DNA of 64,000 nucleotides from Schlesneria sp. DSM 10557 (GTDB lineage: Bacteria; Planctomycetota; Planctomycetia; Planctomycetales; Planctomycetaceae), in contig NZ_CP124747.1 in assembly GCF_041860085.1 (NCBI RefSeq), positions 3,472,001-3,536,000 on the forward strand, written 5' to 3'. Numbering within the stretch: position 1 is the first letter of the stretch; each line of letters opens with the position of its first letter. This document shows, piece after piece, positions 8,488 through 17,458 of this stretch. The notes under the pieces were generated by a model. That model had not been told where the DNA came from, did no database searches, and was given only the letters and a program-made list of their open reading frames with translations. The position numbers were made by a program, and so were the translations under genes.

Positions 8488-10878
8488 ATGAGATACGGTT
8501 TACTCGTCGGTTTGTTAGCGGTCGTGCTTCCTGCAGCCGGTGTAGCAGGATCAGAAGAAATCCGTGACGAACGGGCGTTGGGTGAATTCTTCGAAAAGTC
8601 GATTCGCCCACTTTTCGCCAAGCACTGTTACGACTGCCACTCGGTCGACACGGCAGCCGACAATGGCGAGTTGGCGCTGGACGGGCGTGTCGGCCTGACG
8701 GCGGGGGGCTCACGAGGCCCGCTTTTCGTTCCGGGCAAACCAGAAGAGAGTCTGCTGGTAACTGCACTCCGCTATTCCGATCCCCAGCTGCGAATGCCGC
8801 CCGAAGGAAAAATTTCGAATGAAGAGATCGATCAGGTGGTCAAGTGGATCCAGATGGGGGCCTACGTCCCTGACTACGGTTCTGCGGTCGCCATGAAAGA
8901 GAAACAGATTGATTGGGAGTCCGCGCGCAGCTTCTGGGCATTCCAGCCATTGTCGCGGCAGACTGCTCCTGCAATCGATTCGACCATCGACCTGCACCAG
9001 CCGATTGATGCTTTCATCCGTTCCAGCCTGGCCTCGCAAAATCTGAAACCCAGCCCCGAAGCCGACAAACGGACCTTGATCCGCCGTCTCTGGTTCGATC
9101 TGCTCGGACTTCCCCCCACGCCGGAAGACGTTGCCGAGTTCGTTGCTGATGACCGTGTCGACGCGTACGAACGTCTCGTCGACCGCTTGCTGGCGTCACC
9201 TCACTTCGGAGAACGCTGGGCACGTTACTGGCTCGATCTGGCCCGTTATACGGATGTTACCCCCTCGTGGCTGAAGAATGCCGACCAGGCGTGGCTCTAT
9301 CGCGACTGGGTCGTTCAGGCACTCAACGCGGATCTTCCCTACGATCAGTTCGTCAAGCAGCAACTCGCCGCGGACCTGTATGAAGAAACTCCTCCTGAAG
9401 ACTATGCTGCACTCGGTCTGCTCGGACTCAGTCCGACCTACTGGAAAGAACTGCAACTCGCCCCGGGAGTCATCGAAGTCATTGTGGCCGACGAATGGGA
9501 CGAGCGGATTGATGCCGTGACTCGTACATTCCTGGGCCTGACTGTGGCCTGTGCCCGTTGTCACGATCATAAATTCGACCCGATCTCAGCTCGCGACTAC
9601 TACGCCCTTGCCGGTGTCTTCGCCAGCACGCAACTGACAGATCGCCCCTTGCTCCCTTCACCCTTTGCGGAACAGGTGATCGCCGCCCGTGTCAAAGTGG
9701 GTGAACTGGAAGATCGCTTGAAAGCCGTCAAAGATAAGGAATCAGAGGAAGCGAAAAATCTGACCGCCGAAATCGAAGCGATCAGAAAATCAACGCCCCA
9801 ATTCGACGCCCGCATGGCGCATACGGTTGAAGAGGCCAGCCTGTATGTCATGCCCGACGGACCGGACCGAACGAAGCTGGATGTCCGGAAGGGACAACCT
9901 CGCGACCTGCCCGTATTCCGCCGGGGCAATCCCGGAAATCCCGGCGAGATCGTCCCCCGGCGCTTCCTGGAAGTCCTTTCCCCTTCCACCCCCACCCCAT
10001 TCGTTAAAGGGAGCGGGCGACGTGAATTCGCCGAAGCATTGTTTCACGAATCACAGGCACTGACGGCTCGCGTCATCACAAACCGTCTCTGGGCACACCA
10101 CTTCGGACGTGGGATCGTTAAGACCCCCAGCGACTTTGGTACGCAGGGAGAACGCCCTTCACACCCGGAACTTCTGGAATGGTTAGCAACTCATCTCGCC
10201 AGCGATGTCACTCCACCTTCTTCGCGTAACTGGTCGATGAAGCGTCTGCATCGAACGATGATCACCTCCACCACCTATCGCCAGGCCAGCGAAGCTCGGA
10301 GTAACCCCCAGGGGGCAGGGGCGATCGCGATGTCCGTCCAGCTTGACCCCGAGAACCACTTCCTGGCGAGAATGAGCCGTCGAAGGCTGGACATCGAACC
10401 GTGGCGAGACGAAATCCTTGCGGTTGCGGATAATCTCGACAATACCCTGGGAGGGCCTGCCGTCGAACTGGACCTTCCAACAAACCGCCGACGGACGCTC
10501 TATGGGAAAATCGGCCGGGATGAACAGCATGATATGCTGCGACTATACGACTTCCCCCCTCCGACCTCGCACAGTCCCTCGCGCGATGCCACGACGACCC
10601 CACTGCAGCAACTTTTCGTCCTGAACAGTGAATTCATCGAGGCGCAAGCGGTGAAGCTCAACGCGAAGCTGCACGAAGGTCACCCCGCAGGGACAACGCG
10701 AGACAGGATCATCGCCTGCTACGAACAACTGTTTCAGCGCAAACCGAGCGATGAAGAAATCCGCATCGGCGAGAACTTTCTTCGCCCGGCCGAGAATTCC
10801 TCCGTTCCGGAATCGGGACGTTGGCCAGTCTACATCCAGTCGCTGTTCGGTTTGAACGAGCTGATGTTCATCGACTGA
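8488..10878 (+). CDS. PSD1 family protein with haem-binding (PSCyt1) domain, DUF1549 and DUF1553
   Basis: 796 residues. A signal peptide (MRYGLLVGLLAVVLPAAGVAG) is followed by a planctomycete cytochrome-c-like domain with CYDCH at 47-51 and a possible distal ligand in LRMPPEGK. DUF1549 (about 165-375) ends with a second CxxCH, CARCH at 355-359, within CARCHDHKFDPIS. DUF1553 follows with FAEALFH, RVITNRLWAHHFGRGIV and the C-terminal TPLQQLFVLNSEF. These proteins are exported and usually act beside DUF1501 proteins; their reaction is unknown. The start at 8488 gives the signal peptide at once. An intrinsic terminator follows immediately at 10896. Confidence 0.92.
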   Translation: MRYGLLVGLLAVVLPAAGVAGSEEIRDERALGEFFEKSIRPLFAKHCYDCHSVDTAADNGELALDGRVGLTAGGSRGPLFVPGKPEESLLVTALRYSDPQLRMPPEGKISNEEIDQVVKWIQMGAYVPDYGSAVAMKEKQIDWESARSFWAFQPLSRQTAPAIDSTIDLHQPIDAFIRSSLASQNLKPSPEADKRTLIRRLWFDLLGLPPTPEDVAEFVADDRVDAYERLVDRLLASPHFGERWARYWLDLARYTDVTPSWLKNADQAWLYRDWVVQALNADLPYDQFVKQQLAADLYEETPPEDYAALGLLGLSPTYWKELQLAPGVIEVIVADEWDERIDAVTRTFLGLTVACARCHDHKFDPISARDYYALAGVFASTQLTDRPLLPSPFAEQVIAARVKVGELEDRLKAVKDKESEEAKNLTAEIEAIRKSTPQFDARMAHTVEEASLYVMPDGPDRTKLDVRKGQPRDLPVFRRGNPGNPGEIVPRRFLEVLSPSTPTPFVKGSGRREFAEALFHESQALTARVITNRLWAHHFGRGIVKTPSDFGTQGERPSHPELLEWLATHLASDVTPPSSRNWSMKRLHRTMITSTTYRQASEARSNPQGAGAIAMSVQLDPENHFLARMSRRRLDIEPWRDEILAVADNLDNTLGGPAVELDLPTNRRRTLYGKIGRDEQHDMLRLYDFPPPTSHSPSRDATTTPLQQLFVLNSEFIEAQAVKLNAKLHEGHPAGTTRDRIIACYEQLFQRKPSDEEIRIGENFLRPAENSSVPESGRWPVYIQSLFGLNELMFID

Positions 10879-10895
10879 CACTCGCTGGTCATTCA

Positions 10896-10936
10896 AACGG
10901 GCACTGCGATCCTGGGACCTCAGTGCCCGTTTTTTC
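10896..10936 (+). terminator. Intrinsic terminator after PSD1 gene
   Basis: Perfect 10-bp stem ACGGGCACTG (10897-10906) with CAGTGCCCGT (10921-10930), 14-base loop, then a run of T. It sits 18 bp after the PSD1 stop codon. Confidence 0.88.
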
Positions 10937-10982
10937 ATTTATCCCTTTAACCCTGACACGTCACCGGGTCGGGGTAGCCGAA

Positions 10983-12842
10983 CTACGAGTTCGACACGAG
11001 CCATTCCTGCAGAGCGGCCTGCAATTGCGCAAGTGCCTGCTGAGCCGTCGACTTTGCTTCGACCAGCGGCATGTCGGCGGGTGTATTCGCGAACAGATAG
11101 AACTTGATCTTGGGTTCTGTCCCGGAAGGTCGCCCCGCCAGCGAGACCTGACAGTGACCGAGCTTCCCTTCGAGAATCAGTAAGTCTCCCGAAGGCTGCG
11201 GCAACTCGGAAAGGAGGGTGTTCGCGGGAAGTGATTTGATCACGTGTCGCTTGTAGTCGCGCACCGATTGAAACTCGAGCTGCCCCAGAGTCGCGGGTGT
11301 CTGCTCCCGCAGCGCCTGCATCATCCGCGCGATCTGATCACTCCCTTCGGCACCGGGACAGACCTGAACGAACTGAGTTTCATGGAAGTACCCATGCTTC
11401 TGGTACAGTTCGTCGAGTCGCTCAACCAGAGTTTTACCAGCCGCCTCGAGTTCACTTGCCAGTTCCGCGCCGAACAACGCAGCGACACAGGCGTCCTTAT
11501 CACGACAGTACTCGCCGGCCAGATAGCCGACGGATTCCTCGGCCGCAAACACGAACTCAGCCGGCCCGTTCTCATCGATCGTGGCAGCAATGTGCTTGAA
11601 GCCCACGAGCAAATCGCGAAAGACGCGAACTCCGTAGGATTCCCCAATCGTCGCCAGCATCGGCGTCGTCACCAGCGTTTCAACCAGATAATGCTTCGGT
11701 GACAATGTTCCATTGGCTGCTCGCTTACTCAGAACAAAGTCGGCGAGCAAGGCTCCCAGTTGGTTTCCGGTGAGACAGACGAACTGATCTCCCGCAGTCC
11801 GTACGGCGACAGCCAGGCGGTCCGCGTCAGGATCTGACGCCATCACCAGCGCATGCCCATGCTGTTTTGCATAGTCGATCGCGGGCTGAAGCGCCTGGGA
11901 ACGCTCTGGGTTCGGTAAATGGTCGGGGACGTTAGGAAAACTGCCGTCCTGTGCCCGCTGCGGTTCGTACAGTTCGATGTTCGTAAAACCGGCCTGAATC
12001 AACGACCGGTAGATCGATGACTCGCCAACACCGTGCATCGGTGAATACAGAATGCGAATCTGCCGCGCCTGCGACAGACTCAGCGCACACACGGCGTTGA
12101 TGTAGTCCCGATCGACATCGAGACCACTTTGAGGAGAAAGGATGACAATCTTCCCTTCCTTCACAGCCGTATCAAAGTCGATCGAAGGGATCTCTTCTGT
12201 CGCATCGACACAATTGATGATCCCCTTATCGTGGGGAGGAAGCACCTGACCTCCAGTGCTCCAGTACGCTTTAAAGCCATTGTCGGCAGGGGGATTGTGG
12301 GAAGCCGAAATCATGACTCCCGTATCACATTTCAGATGCCGCACAGCAAACGACAGCTCAGGTGTGGCTCGTGGTTCCGGGAAGAAGTAAACCTGAATGC
12401 CATGCGCGGCAAGAATCGAGGCAGTCAGCCGTGCGAACTCGGTCGACCGATGCCGTGTGTCGCGAGCAATCACGGCCCGCAGCGGAACATCGCCGGGGGC
12501 GCCCTGCCCTTCAGGTCGAGCGCTCTTCTTGACATAGACGGCCAGTCCGTTCGCAGACTCGGCAATGGTGCGAGCGTTGATCGTAGCCGATCCAAATTCG
12601 CTCATGGGACCGCGACGTCCCCCCGTGCCAAACGGAATCCGCTCCCAGAACAGGTTATTGAGAACGTCGAATGCTTCACGCTCGACGAGTTCGAGCAGCT
12701 GACTTCGATATTCCGAATAGTAAGATTCCGTCAACCAGCGATCGAGATTTTGCCCGGTTGCAGAGGTGAGTTTTTCACTTTGAACTGCAGCTTTGACCAC
12801 CTGTCGGGCAGCCTCACATCGGCGATTCACGTCAATTGACAT
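10983..12842 (-). CDS. Phosphohexomutase (phosphoglucomutase/phosphomannomutase)
   Basis: 619 residues of the alpha-D-phosphohexomutase superfamily. Visible are the FGTGGRRG substrate-entry segment (71-78), the phosphoserine loop MISASHNPP (Ser181), the metal-binding loop DPDADR (337-342), FAAEESVGYL for sugar binding, and the C-terminal phosphate-binding RPSGTEPKIKFY. Length and the long N-terminal helix fit the PGM2/phosphopentomutase-type group that interconverts hexose-1-P and hexose-6-P. The start at 12842 has AGGAAG seven bases upstream. It is divergent from the GDP-mannose pyrophosphorylase gene at 13089, which would use mannose-1-P; this favours a phosphomannomutase or dual role but does not prove it. 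Confidence 0.9.
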   Translation of the reverse strand: MSIDVNRRCEAARQVVKAAVQSEKLTSATGQNLDRWLTESYYSEYRSQLLELVEREAFDVLNNLFWERIPFGTGGRRGPMSEFGSATINARTIAESANGLAVYVKKSARPEGQGAPGDVPLRAVIARDTRHRSTEFARLTASILAAHGIQVYFFPEPRATPELSFAVRHLKCDTGVMISASHNPPADNGFKAYWSTGGQVLPPHDKGIINCVDATEEIPSIDFDTAVKEGKIVILSPQSGLDVDRDYINAVCALSLSQARQIRILYSPMHGVGESSIYRSLIQAGFTNIELYEPQRAQDGSFPNVPDHLPNPERSQALQPAIDYAKQHGHALVMASDPDADRLAVAVRTAGDQFVCLTGNQLGALLADFVLSKRAANGTLSPKHYLVETLVTTPMLATIGESYGVRVFRDLLVGFKHIAATIDENGPAEFVFAAEESVGYLAGEYCRDKDACVAALFGAELASELEAAGKTLVERLDELYQKHGYFHETQFVQVCPGAEGSDQIARMMQALREQTPATLGQLEFQSVRDYKRHVIKSLPANTLLSELPQPSGDLLILEGKLGHCQVSLAGRPSGTEPKIKFYLFANTPADMPLVEAKSTAQQALAQLQAALQEWLVSNS

Positions 12843-13088
12843 CTGATGCTTCCTGTATTAATGATGTTCGCGCGATGAGGTTCGGTACTGGACCTCAGTT
12901 TGATGGCGAAAATCAACGGCGGAATATAGCAAGTCAGGCACGAGAGGAAACCTGCGGTGCAGTTTTCCCGCAGCTGACATGTCGAGAACGAAATACGATC
13001 CGTTCGAATTTCGAAGCCTCACCGACCCGGCCATGAAATGCTCTGCAGCAGCCCGCTGAATCAAGCACATTTTGCAGGAACGACGAAA

Positions 13089-14165
13089 ATGTTACATGCA
13101 GTGATCATGGCCGGAGGATCCGGTACGCGATTCTGGCCCCAAAGCCGCCGACAGTTACCCAAGCAGTTCCTGCGGATGACGGGAGATCAAACGCTGATCC
13201 AGCAGGCCACTGGTCGCTGCCAACCCGCGATCTCACCCGAGCGAACCTGGATCGTCACCGGGGCGGCCCATGCGGTGGAAACCGCCCGGCAATTGCCTCA
13301 GGTCCCCTCGAATCAGATTCTCGTCGAACCGTGCGGCCGTAACACCGCCCCCTGCATCGGCCTGGCAGCCATCGCAATGCTGGCTGCTGATCCGGATGCC
13401 ATCATGCTGGTGACTCCCGCCGACCACGTCATCAGCCCTAACGAAAAATTCCAGCAAGCCGTCCAGCAGGCCGTGGAACTGATTGAACAAAATCCCTCCA
13501 CACTCGTCCTGTTCGGTATCGAGCCTACCTATCCGTCCACGGGATTCGGATACATCCAGCGCGGGGAACGTCTCACCGCGACTTCCCCGGCGTTCCATGT
13601 GAAGAGCTTCCACGAGAAGCCCAACCTTCTGACGGCCGCTCAGTTCATGGCGACCAGCGAGTACTACTGGAACTGCGGCATCTTTGTCTGGCGTGCTCAG
13701 GCGATTCTGGATGCACTCAAGGAATTTGCCCCGGAAATCGCTGCCTGCCTGGAACGAATCCAGCCCGGAATCGGCAGCGACGAACTGCACCAGCTTCTAG
13801 AAACCGAATTCCCCCAGATGCCGTCGATCTCAATCGACTACGCAGTCCTCGAGAAAGCGGCCGGACAGGTCTGCGTACTCGAAGCGCCGTTCCAATGGGA
13901 TGACGTCGGAAGCTGGCAGGCCTTGCCCCGTCTGCTCGGGGCCGACCAGAACGGAAATACGCTCGACGGAGTCGCCTGTGCCGTCGATACCAAAGGCTGC
14001 ATCGTGCGCACAGACAATGATCACCTGATCGCGACAATTGGTGTGTCAGATCTGATCATCGTTCACACCCCGACCGCAACGCTTGTCGCAGATAAGCGGG
14101 ACGAAAACGCCATCAAGATCCTGCTGGCGGAAGTCGAAAAGCGAGGCCTGGAACGCTTCCTCTGA
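13089..14165 (+). CDS. Mannose-1-phosphate guanylyltransferase
   Basis: 358 residues. The nucleotidyltransferase signature VIMAGGSGTRFWPQSRRQLP lies at the very N-terminus, followed by QFL, LVEPCGRNTAPCIGLAA, TPADHVI, GFGYI, FHEKP, YWNCGIF and FQWDDVGSWQAL. These are the landmarks of the short GDP-mannose pyrophosphorylase form, without the C-terminal isomerase domain of ManC/AlgA. The enzyme makes GDP-mannose from mannose-1-P and GTP for glycan synthesis in the cytoplasm. The start at 13089 has AGGAA upstream; an in-frame ATG at 13038 would add 17 residues before the motif. Gene partner: the divergent phosphohexomutase. Confidence 0.93.
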   Translation: MLHAVIMAGGSGTRFWPQSRRQLPKQFLRMTGDQTLIQQATGRCQPAISPERTWIVTGAAHAVETARQLPQVPSNQILVEPCGRNTAPCIGLAAIAMLAADPDAIMLVTPADHVISPNEKFQQAVQQAVELIEQNPSTLVLFGIEPTYPSTGFGYIQRGERLTATSPAFHVKSFHEKPNLLTAAQFMATSEYYWNCGIFVWRAQAILDALKEFAPEIAACLERIQPGIGSDELHQLLETEFPQMPSISIDYAVLEKAAGQVCVLEAPFQWDDVGSWQALPRLLGADQNGNTLDGVACAVDTKGCIVRTDNDHLIATIGVSDLIIVHTPTATLVADKRDENAIKILLAEVEKRGLERFL

Positions 14166-14196
14166 TCGACACCGGCTCGATCACAAGCGGATCAAT

Positions 14197-14241
14197 TGCC
14201 ACGTCGCGTGAACACTGAAACGGCAGTCACGCGACGTGGCA
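14197..14241. repeat. Long perfect hairpin between convergent genes
   Basis: A perfect 15-bp inverted repeat, TGCCACGTCGCGTGA (14197-14211) and TCACGCGACGTGGCA (14227-14241), with a 15-base loop, lies between the convergent GDP-mannose pyrophosphorylase and murD genes. It has no T-run on either side. A bidirectional terminator is the simplest reading; a protein-binding palindrome is possible. Confidence 0.65.
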
Positions 14242-14270
14242 CGATCCCCGTGCACGGCGCGCAGACCGTG

Positions 14271-14302
14271 TTTGATCGAGACGAACTTTGATCGAGACGA
14301 AC
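14271..14302. repeat. Tandem 16-bp duplication
   Basis: The 16-mer TTTGATCGAGACGAAC occurs twice head to tail at 14271-14286 and 14287-14302, ending four bases before the murD stop codon region. It looks like a recent slippage or duplication in the intergenic spacer. Confidence 0.8.
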
Positions 14303-14306
14303 ATAG

Positions 14307-15740
14307 TCACGACATCATTGCCCCGGCTCGCACGGCGAACTGCCGGACCAGCCCCGTAAACTGATCTCCCCGATCAGCGAAATTACGGAACCAGTCATAG
14401 CTGGCGCAACCCGGGGAAAGTAGCACGATATCCCCCGGCGCGGACTGCCCCACGGCCCACTCAAAGGCCGCTTCGAGGGAGGACTGCGGTTCTGAAACGA
14501 TGCACATCGTTGAGGGGACCGCGTTCAACAGGCTATTTAATGGCGCCGCCGTCTGTCCCATCAGAGAGACGGCTTTCGCCCGGGCGGCAATCGCCGCCGA
14601 CATCCCGCTCAAGTCGACCTGCTTGTCGTATCCTCCCGCCAGCAGCACGATCGGCTCATCAAACGCCCGCAGCGCCACCTCGGTCGACTCGGGCGTTGTG
14701 GCAAGCGAGTCATTATAGAATTTGCGGCCTTCCACTTCGGCAATCAGTTGCAGGCGATGCGGCAGTGGTTTGTACGAGGAAATCCCTTCCCGGACACTCG
14801 TCTCGTTCGCCCCCATCGTGATCGCGGCAGTGATCGCGGCTAACGCATTCGCCACGTTGTGGTCTCCGGGCAGTGTCAACCACTCCCTCAGGGGCCAGCG
14901 CATCACAGAATTGCCCGAACGAACGACTGCCATCGGATGCTCATAATAGATCGCGGGCGAATCCCCCTGTTGCAGGCTGAACTCCCGGCGAATACCCCGC
15001 GTGCCCCACTGTTTGACGTCCAGGTCATCCCCATTCACGACTGCGACATCACTCTCACCTTGCCAGCGGAGCATTGTCTGCTTTGCAGAGCGGTAGTGAT
15101 CGAGTCCGGGATGCCAGTCCAGATGGTTCGGAGCAAAATTTGTAATCACCGCCACATGGGGACTCACCTGCAACCGGTCCAGATCGGTCAGTTGAAAGCT
15201 GCTGAGCTCCAGTACAACCAGATCCGTTGGCCGGATCTGATCGACCTGGGGCAGCAGACTCTTGCCGATATTCCCTCCCAGCCAGACTCGACGGCCGGAC
15301 TGAGAGGACAGGAACTTTTCCAGAATCGCGTAAATCAGTGCTGTCGTTGTCGACTTCCCATTGCTGCCGGTCACGCCAATGACAGGTGCTCGGTTCCATT
15401 TCCAGAACAGATTCATCTCACTCGTCAGCGGGACTCCGGCACCCAGAGCCGCGTTGAGATAGGGACAGTCGCGCTTGACGGCCGGATTCACCACCACCAG
15501 ATCGGCAGAGGTGAAGTCGTCTTCGCGATGCTGCCCCAGAACCAGTCGATCGGGAGGGGTGTCCTTCAGTTCGTTTAATGCCTCGGCGAGAGTCTCGCTG
15601 GAACGACGATCCGTCACTGTGACTGATGCGCCACGTGAGACAAGAAAGCGAACCGCGCCGATGCCCCCGCCAAACGAGCCGAGACCCATGACGAGAACTC
15701 GCCGACCCCGGTAATCGTCAAAGGGGTGATCTGGAATCAT
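14307..15740 (-). CDS. murD: UDP-N-acetylmuramoyl-L-alanine--D-glutamate ligase
   Basis: 477 residues. Mur-ligase order is clear: an N-terminal Rossmann-like UDP domain (VLVMGLGSFGGGIGAVRFL), the ATP P-loop GVTGSNGKSTT (122-132), the central LELSSFQL and NFAPNHLDWHPG, and the C-terminal domain with HRLQLIAEVEGRKFYNDSLATTPEST and LLSPGCASYDWF. MurD adds D-glutamate to UDP-MurNAc-L-Ala in cytoplasmic peptidoglycan synthesis. Its start codon overlaps the stop of the HAD gene by 4 bp, indicating translational coupling in the operon bshB1-like/HAD/murD. Its occurrence outside a division/cell-wall cluster is worth noting. Confidence 0.95.
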   Translation of the reverse strand: MIPDHPFDDYRGRRVLVMGLGSFGGGIGAVRFLVSRGASVTVTDRRSSETLAEALNELKDTPPDRLVLGQHREDDFTSADLVVVNPAVKRDCPYLNAALGAGVPLTSEMNLFWKWNRAPVIGVTGSNGKSTTTALIYAILEKFLSSQSGRRVWLGGNIGKSLLPQVDQIRPTDLVVLELSSFQLTDLDRLQVSPHVAVITNFAPNHLDWHPGLDHYRSAKQTMLRWQGESDVAVVNGDDLDVKQWGTRGIRREFSLQQGDSPAIYYEHPMAVVRSGNSVMRWPLREWLTLPGDHNVANALAAITAAITMGANETSVREGISSYKPLPHRLQLIAEVEGRKFYNDSLATTPESTEVALRAFDEPIVLLAGGYDKQVDLSGMSAAIAARAKAVSLMGQTAAPLNSLLNAVPSTMCIVSEPQSSLEAAFEWAVGQSAPGDIVLLSPGCASYDWFRNFADRGDQFTGLVRQFAVRAGAMMS

Positions 15741-16336
15741 GGGGACCGTGCCGACTGGACGTTCAGCAGCGTTGCTGCATCACGAAAATCCTTCAGGACG
15801 ATGTCAGCCAGATGGGCGTAATCGGGGATTTCCTGCGGAGCGAACAACACACTCCGCATTCCGGCTCGACGCCCCGCTTCGATGTCGAAAAGGTAATCAC
15901 CCACCATCACGATCTGCGTGACGGGGATCCCCCATTTCCGGGCGATCATGATCGGCCCTGCAGGATCAGGCTTGGGTGGAGCATCCTCACGCGTTACGAC
16001 CTGTGAGAAGGTGAGATTCCACCGCCCCAGAGTCCGTTCGGCCGCCTCGCGCGAATTTCGCGTCAGCACGGCTGAGGGGATGCCCAGGTCGCGAATCTGG
16101 GCCAGGAACTGTGTCACGCCCGAAAAGAGGATCGCCTCATCCGCCCCTCGCAGCTCGTGGGCTCTCATGATGGCCACCATGCGGTCGCGCTGCGGACCTG
16201 CCGGAGTCTGTTCCAACCCTTCCAGAATGGGCATCCCCTGCGGCAAACCCATCTCGAGACGCATCGCATCGAAATCGAGTCGCGAATCGACCAGGGTCCC
16301 ATCCAGATCGAAAATCACACCACGTACATCAGTCAT
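15737..16336 (-). CDS. HAD-family phosphatase (phosphoglycolate phosphatase-like)
   Basis: 199 residues from the ATG at 16336 (MTDVRGVIFDLDGTLVDS). HAD motif I is DLDGT with both aspartates; motif II is the TRNS of AVLTRNSREAAE; motif III is the lysine in PPKPDP; motif IV is VGDYLFDIEAGRRAGM. A helical cap lies between about 20 and 85, so it belongs to the C1-capped phosphatase group. The substrate cannot be read. A TTG at 16348 would overlap the upstream gene by four bases and is an alternative start. It overlaps murD by 4 bp and is in one operon with it. Confidence 0.88.
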   Translation of the reverse strand: MTDVRGVIFDLDGTLVDSRLDFDAMRLEMGLPQGMPILEGLEQTPAGPQRDRMVAIMRAHELRGADEAILFSGVTQFLAQIRDLGIPSAVLTRNSREAAERTLGRWNLTFSQVVTREDAPPKPDPAGPIMIARKWGIPVTQIVMVGDYLFDIEAGRRAGMRSVLFAPQEIPDYAHLADIVLKDFRDAATLLNVQSARSP

Positions 16337-16344
16337 CGGAACGA

Positions 16345-17070
16345 TCAAGCCCCTTTCGAAAACTCCGTCATCGCCGTAAAGGACCCGATCCGGATCGACT
16401 CACGACTGGCAAAGGGCTCACCAAACTTGCGACTGATGGACCAACCCCAGTAACGGGCACGATCTCGGATATCATCCAGCGGCGAAGGAAACTCCTGACT
16501 GCGACCAGCAAAGAACTGACTTTCGTAACAACGAACCGAGGCCATTTTCTCGTCGATCGCATCACTGATATCAAAGACAAACGCAGGCTGAGGATGAATT
16601 CGCAAGTGAATACTGAAGTAGTAAAGGATCTGCGGTGGGTGAAATGGTTCACCGGGCATGTCCGTGCGCGATAGCTTCGACCAGAACCGGGCTGCTTCGA
16701 TCAGACTGGTCGCCGCGACGTGATCGGGATGACTGTCTTCCCAGTAAGGGGCGAGCAGGATCCGGGGTCGCACCTGTCGAAAGACACTTGCCAGTTTTCG
16801 ACGGGCCGCCAACGTCGGTTCCAGCGAGCGGTTCGCCAGCCCCAGATTGTGCCTCCAATCCAGTTGCAGAATTTTTGTCGCCGCAGCAGTCTCTCGAGCA
16901 CGAATCTCGGGCGAGCCGAAGGGGGTTGGTTCCCCATTGGTCAGATCCAGAACCCCGACACGCAGCCCCTGGCGACGACACTGGATCAAGGTCCCCCCCA
17001 CGCTGATCTCAGCGTCATCGGGGTGCGGTGCAATCGCCAGAATGTCCAGCGGCGAGTCCAGTTGTTCCAT
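16345..17070 (-). CDS. BshB1-like PIG-L family N-acetylglucosamine deacetylase
   Basis: 241 residues, no signal peptide. The zinc motif APHPDDAE (15-21) and the second motif EDSHPDH are present. ISVGGTL, DLTNGEPTPFGSPEIRARE, LGLANRSLEPT, VRCYESQF and the C-terminal ISRKFGEPFASRE match the BshB1 branch, which deacetylates GlcNAc-malate in bacillithiol synthesis. BshA and BshC are not in the window, so bacillithiol production is not shown. The start at 17070 is preferred because an ATG at 17190 would overlap the divergent lipoprotein gene. The downstream HAD gene starts around its stop codon, showing an operon with murD. Confidence 0.8.
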   Translation of the reverse strand: MEQLDSPLDILAIAPHPDDAEISVGGTLIQCRRQGLRVGVLDLTNGEPTPFGSPEIRARETAAATKILQLDWRHNLGLANRSLEPTLAARRKLASVFRQVRPRILLAPYWEDSHPDHVAATSLIEAARFWSKLSRTDMPGEPFHPPQILYYFSIHLRIHPQPAFVFDISDAIDEKMASVRCYESQFFAGRSQEFPSPLDDIRDRARYWGWSISRKFGEPFASRESIRIGSFTAMTEFSKGA

Positions 17071-17188
17071 AAGAAGTCGTCTCGACACAAGGAGAGGATT
17101 CTGGGATAAGCCGCGCGAGGTTTCTCCCAAACTCACGCTCGCCCAATTTACGTCCAAGCTTAACTCCGCAACCCCGTGGAGCCTAGTC

Positions 17189-17458
17189 ATGCTGCGCCCC
17201 CGTCATTCGCTTGTCCTGCTGGTCGCCGGAATCAGCAGCCTGTCCGCCGGCTGTGCCTCAGTCGGAATCAAAAACGGCATCCCTTACTTCGCCAAGCACG
17301 AGCAGTGGGAACCGGAGACGGAAGAAGAAGACAAATGGGCATCAGTGGGAAAGATCGGACGGGGCAACCGACCCCTGGAAGACGAGCGAGATCCCGTTAA
17401 AGGGATGATCATGTCCAAACAGGCTCAAGACATCGAACGAAACCTGGGGTATAAGTGA
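17189..17458 (+). CDS. Small putative lipoprotein, unknown
   Basis: 89 residues starting MLRPRHSLVLLVAGISSLSAGC. The basic n-region, hydrophobic core and lipobox LSAGC with Cys at 22 predict signal peptidase II processing. The mature part is short and charged (EPETEEEDKW and ERDPVKGM) with no recognised domain. The start at 17189 has GGAG eight bases upstream, which supports translation. It is divergent from the bshB1-like gene and shares its short upstream region. Function unknown. Confidence 0.65.
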   Translation: MLRPRHSLVLLVAGISSLSAGCASVGIKNGIPYFAKHEQWEPETEEEDKWASVGKIGRGNRPLEDERDPVKGMIMSKQAQDIERNLGYK

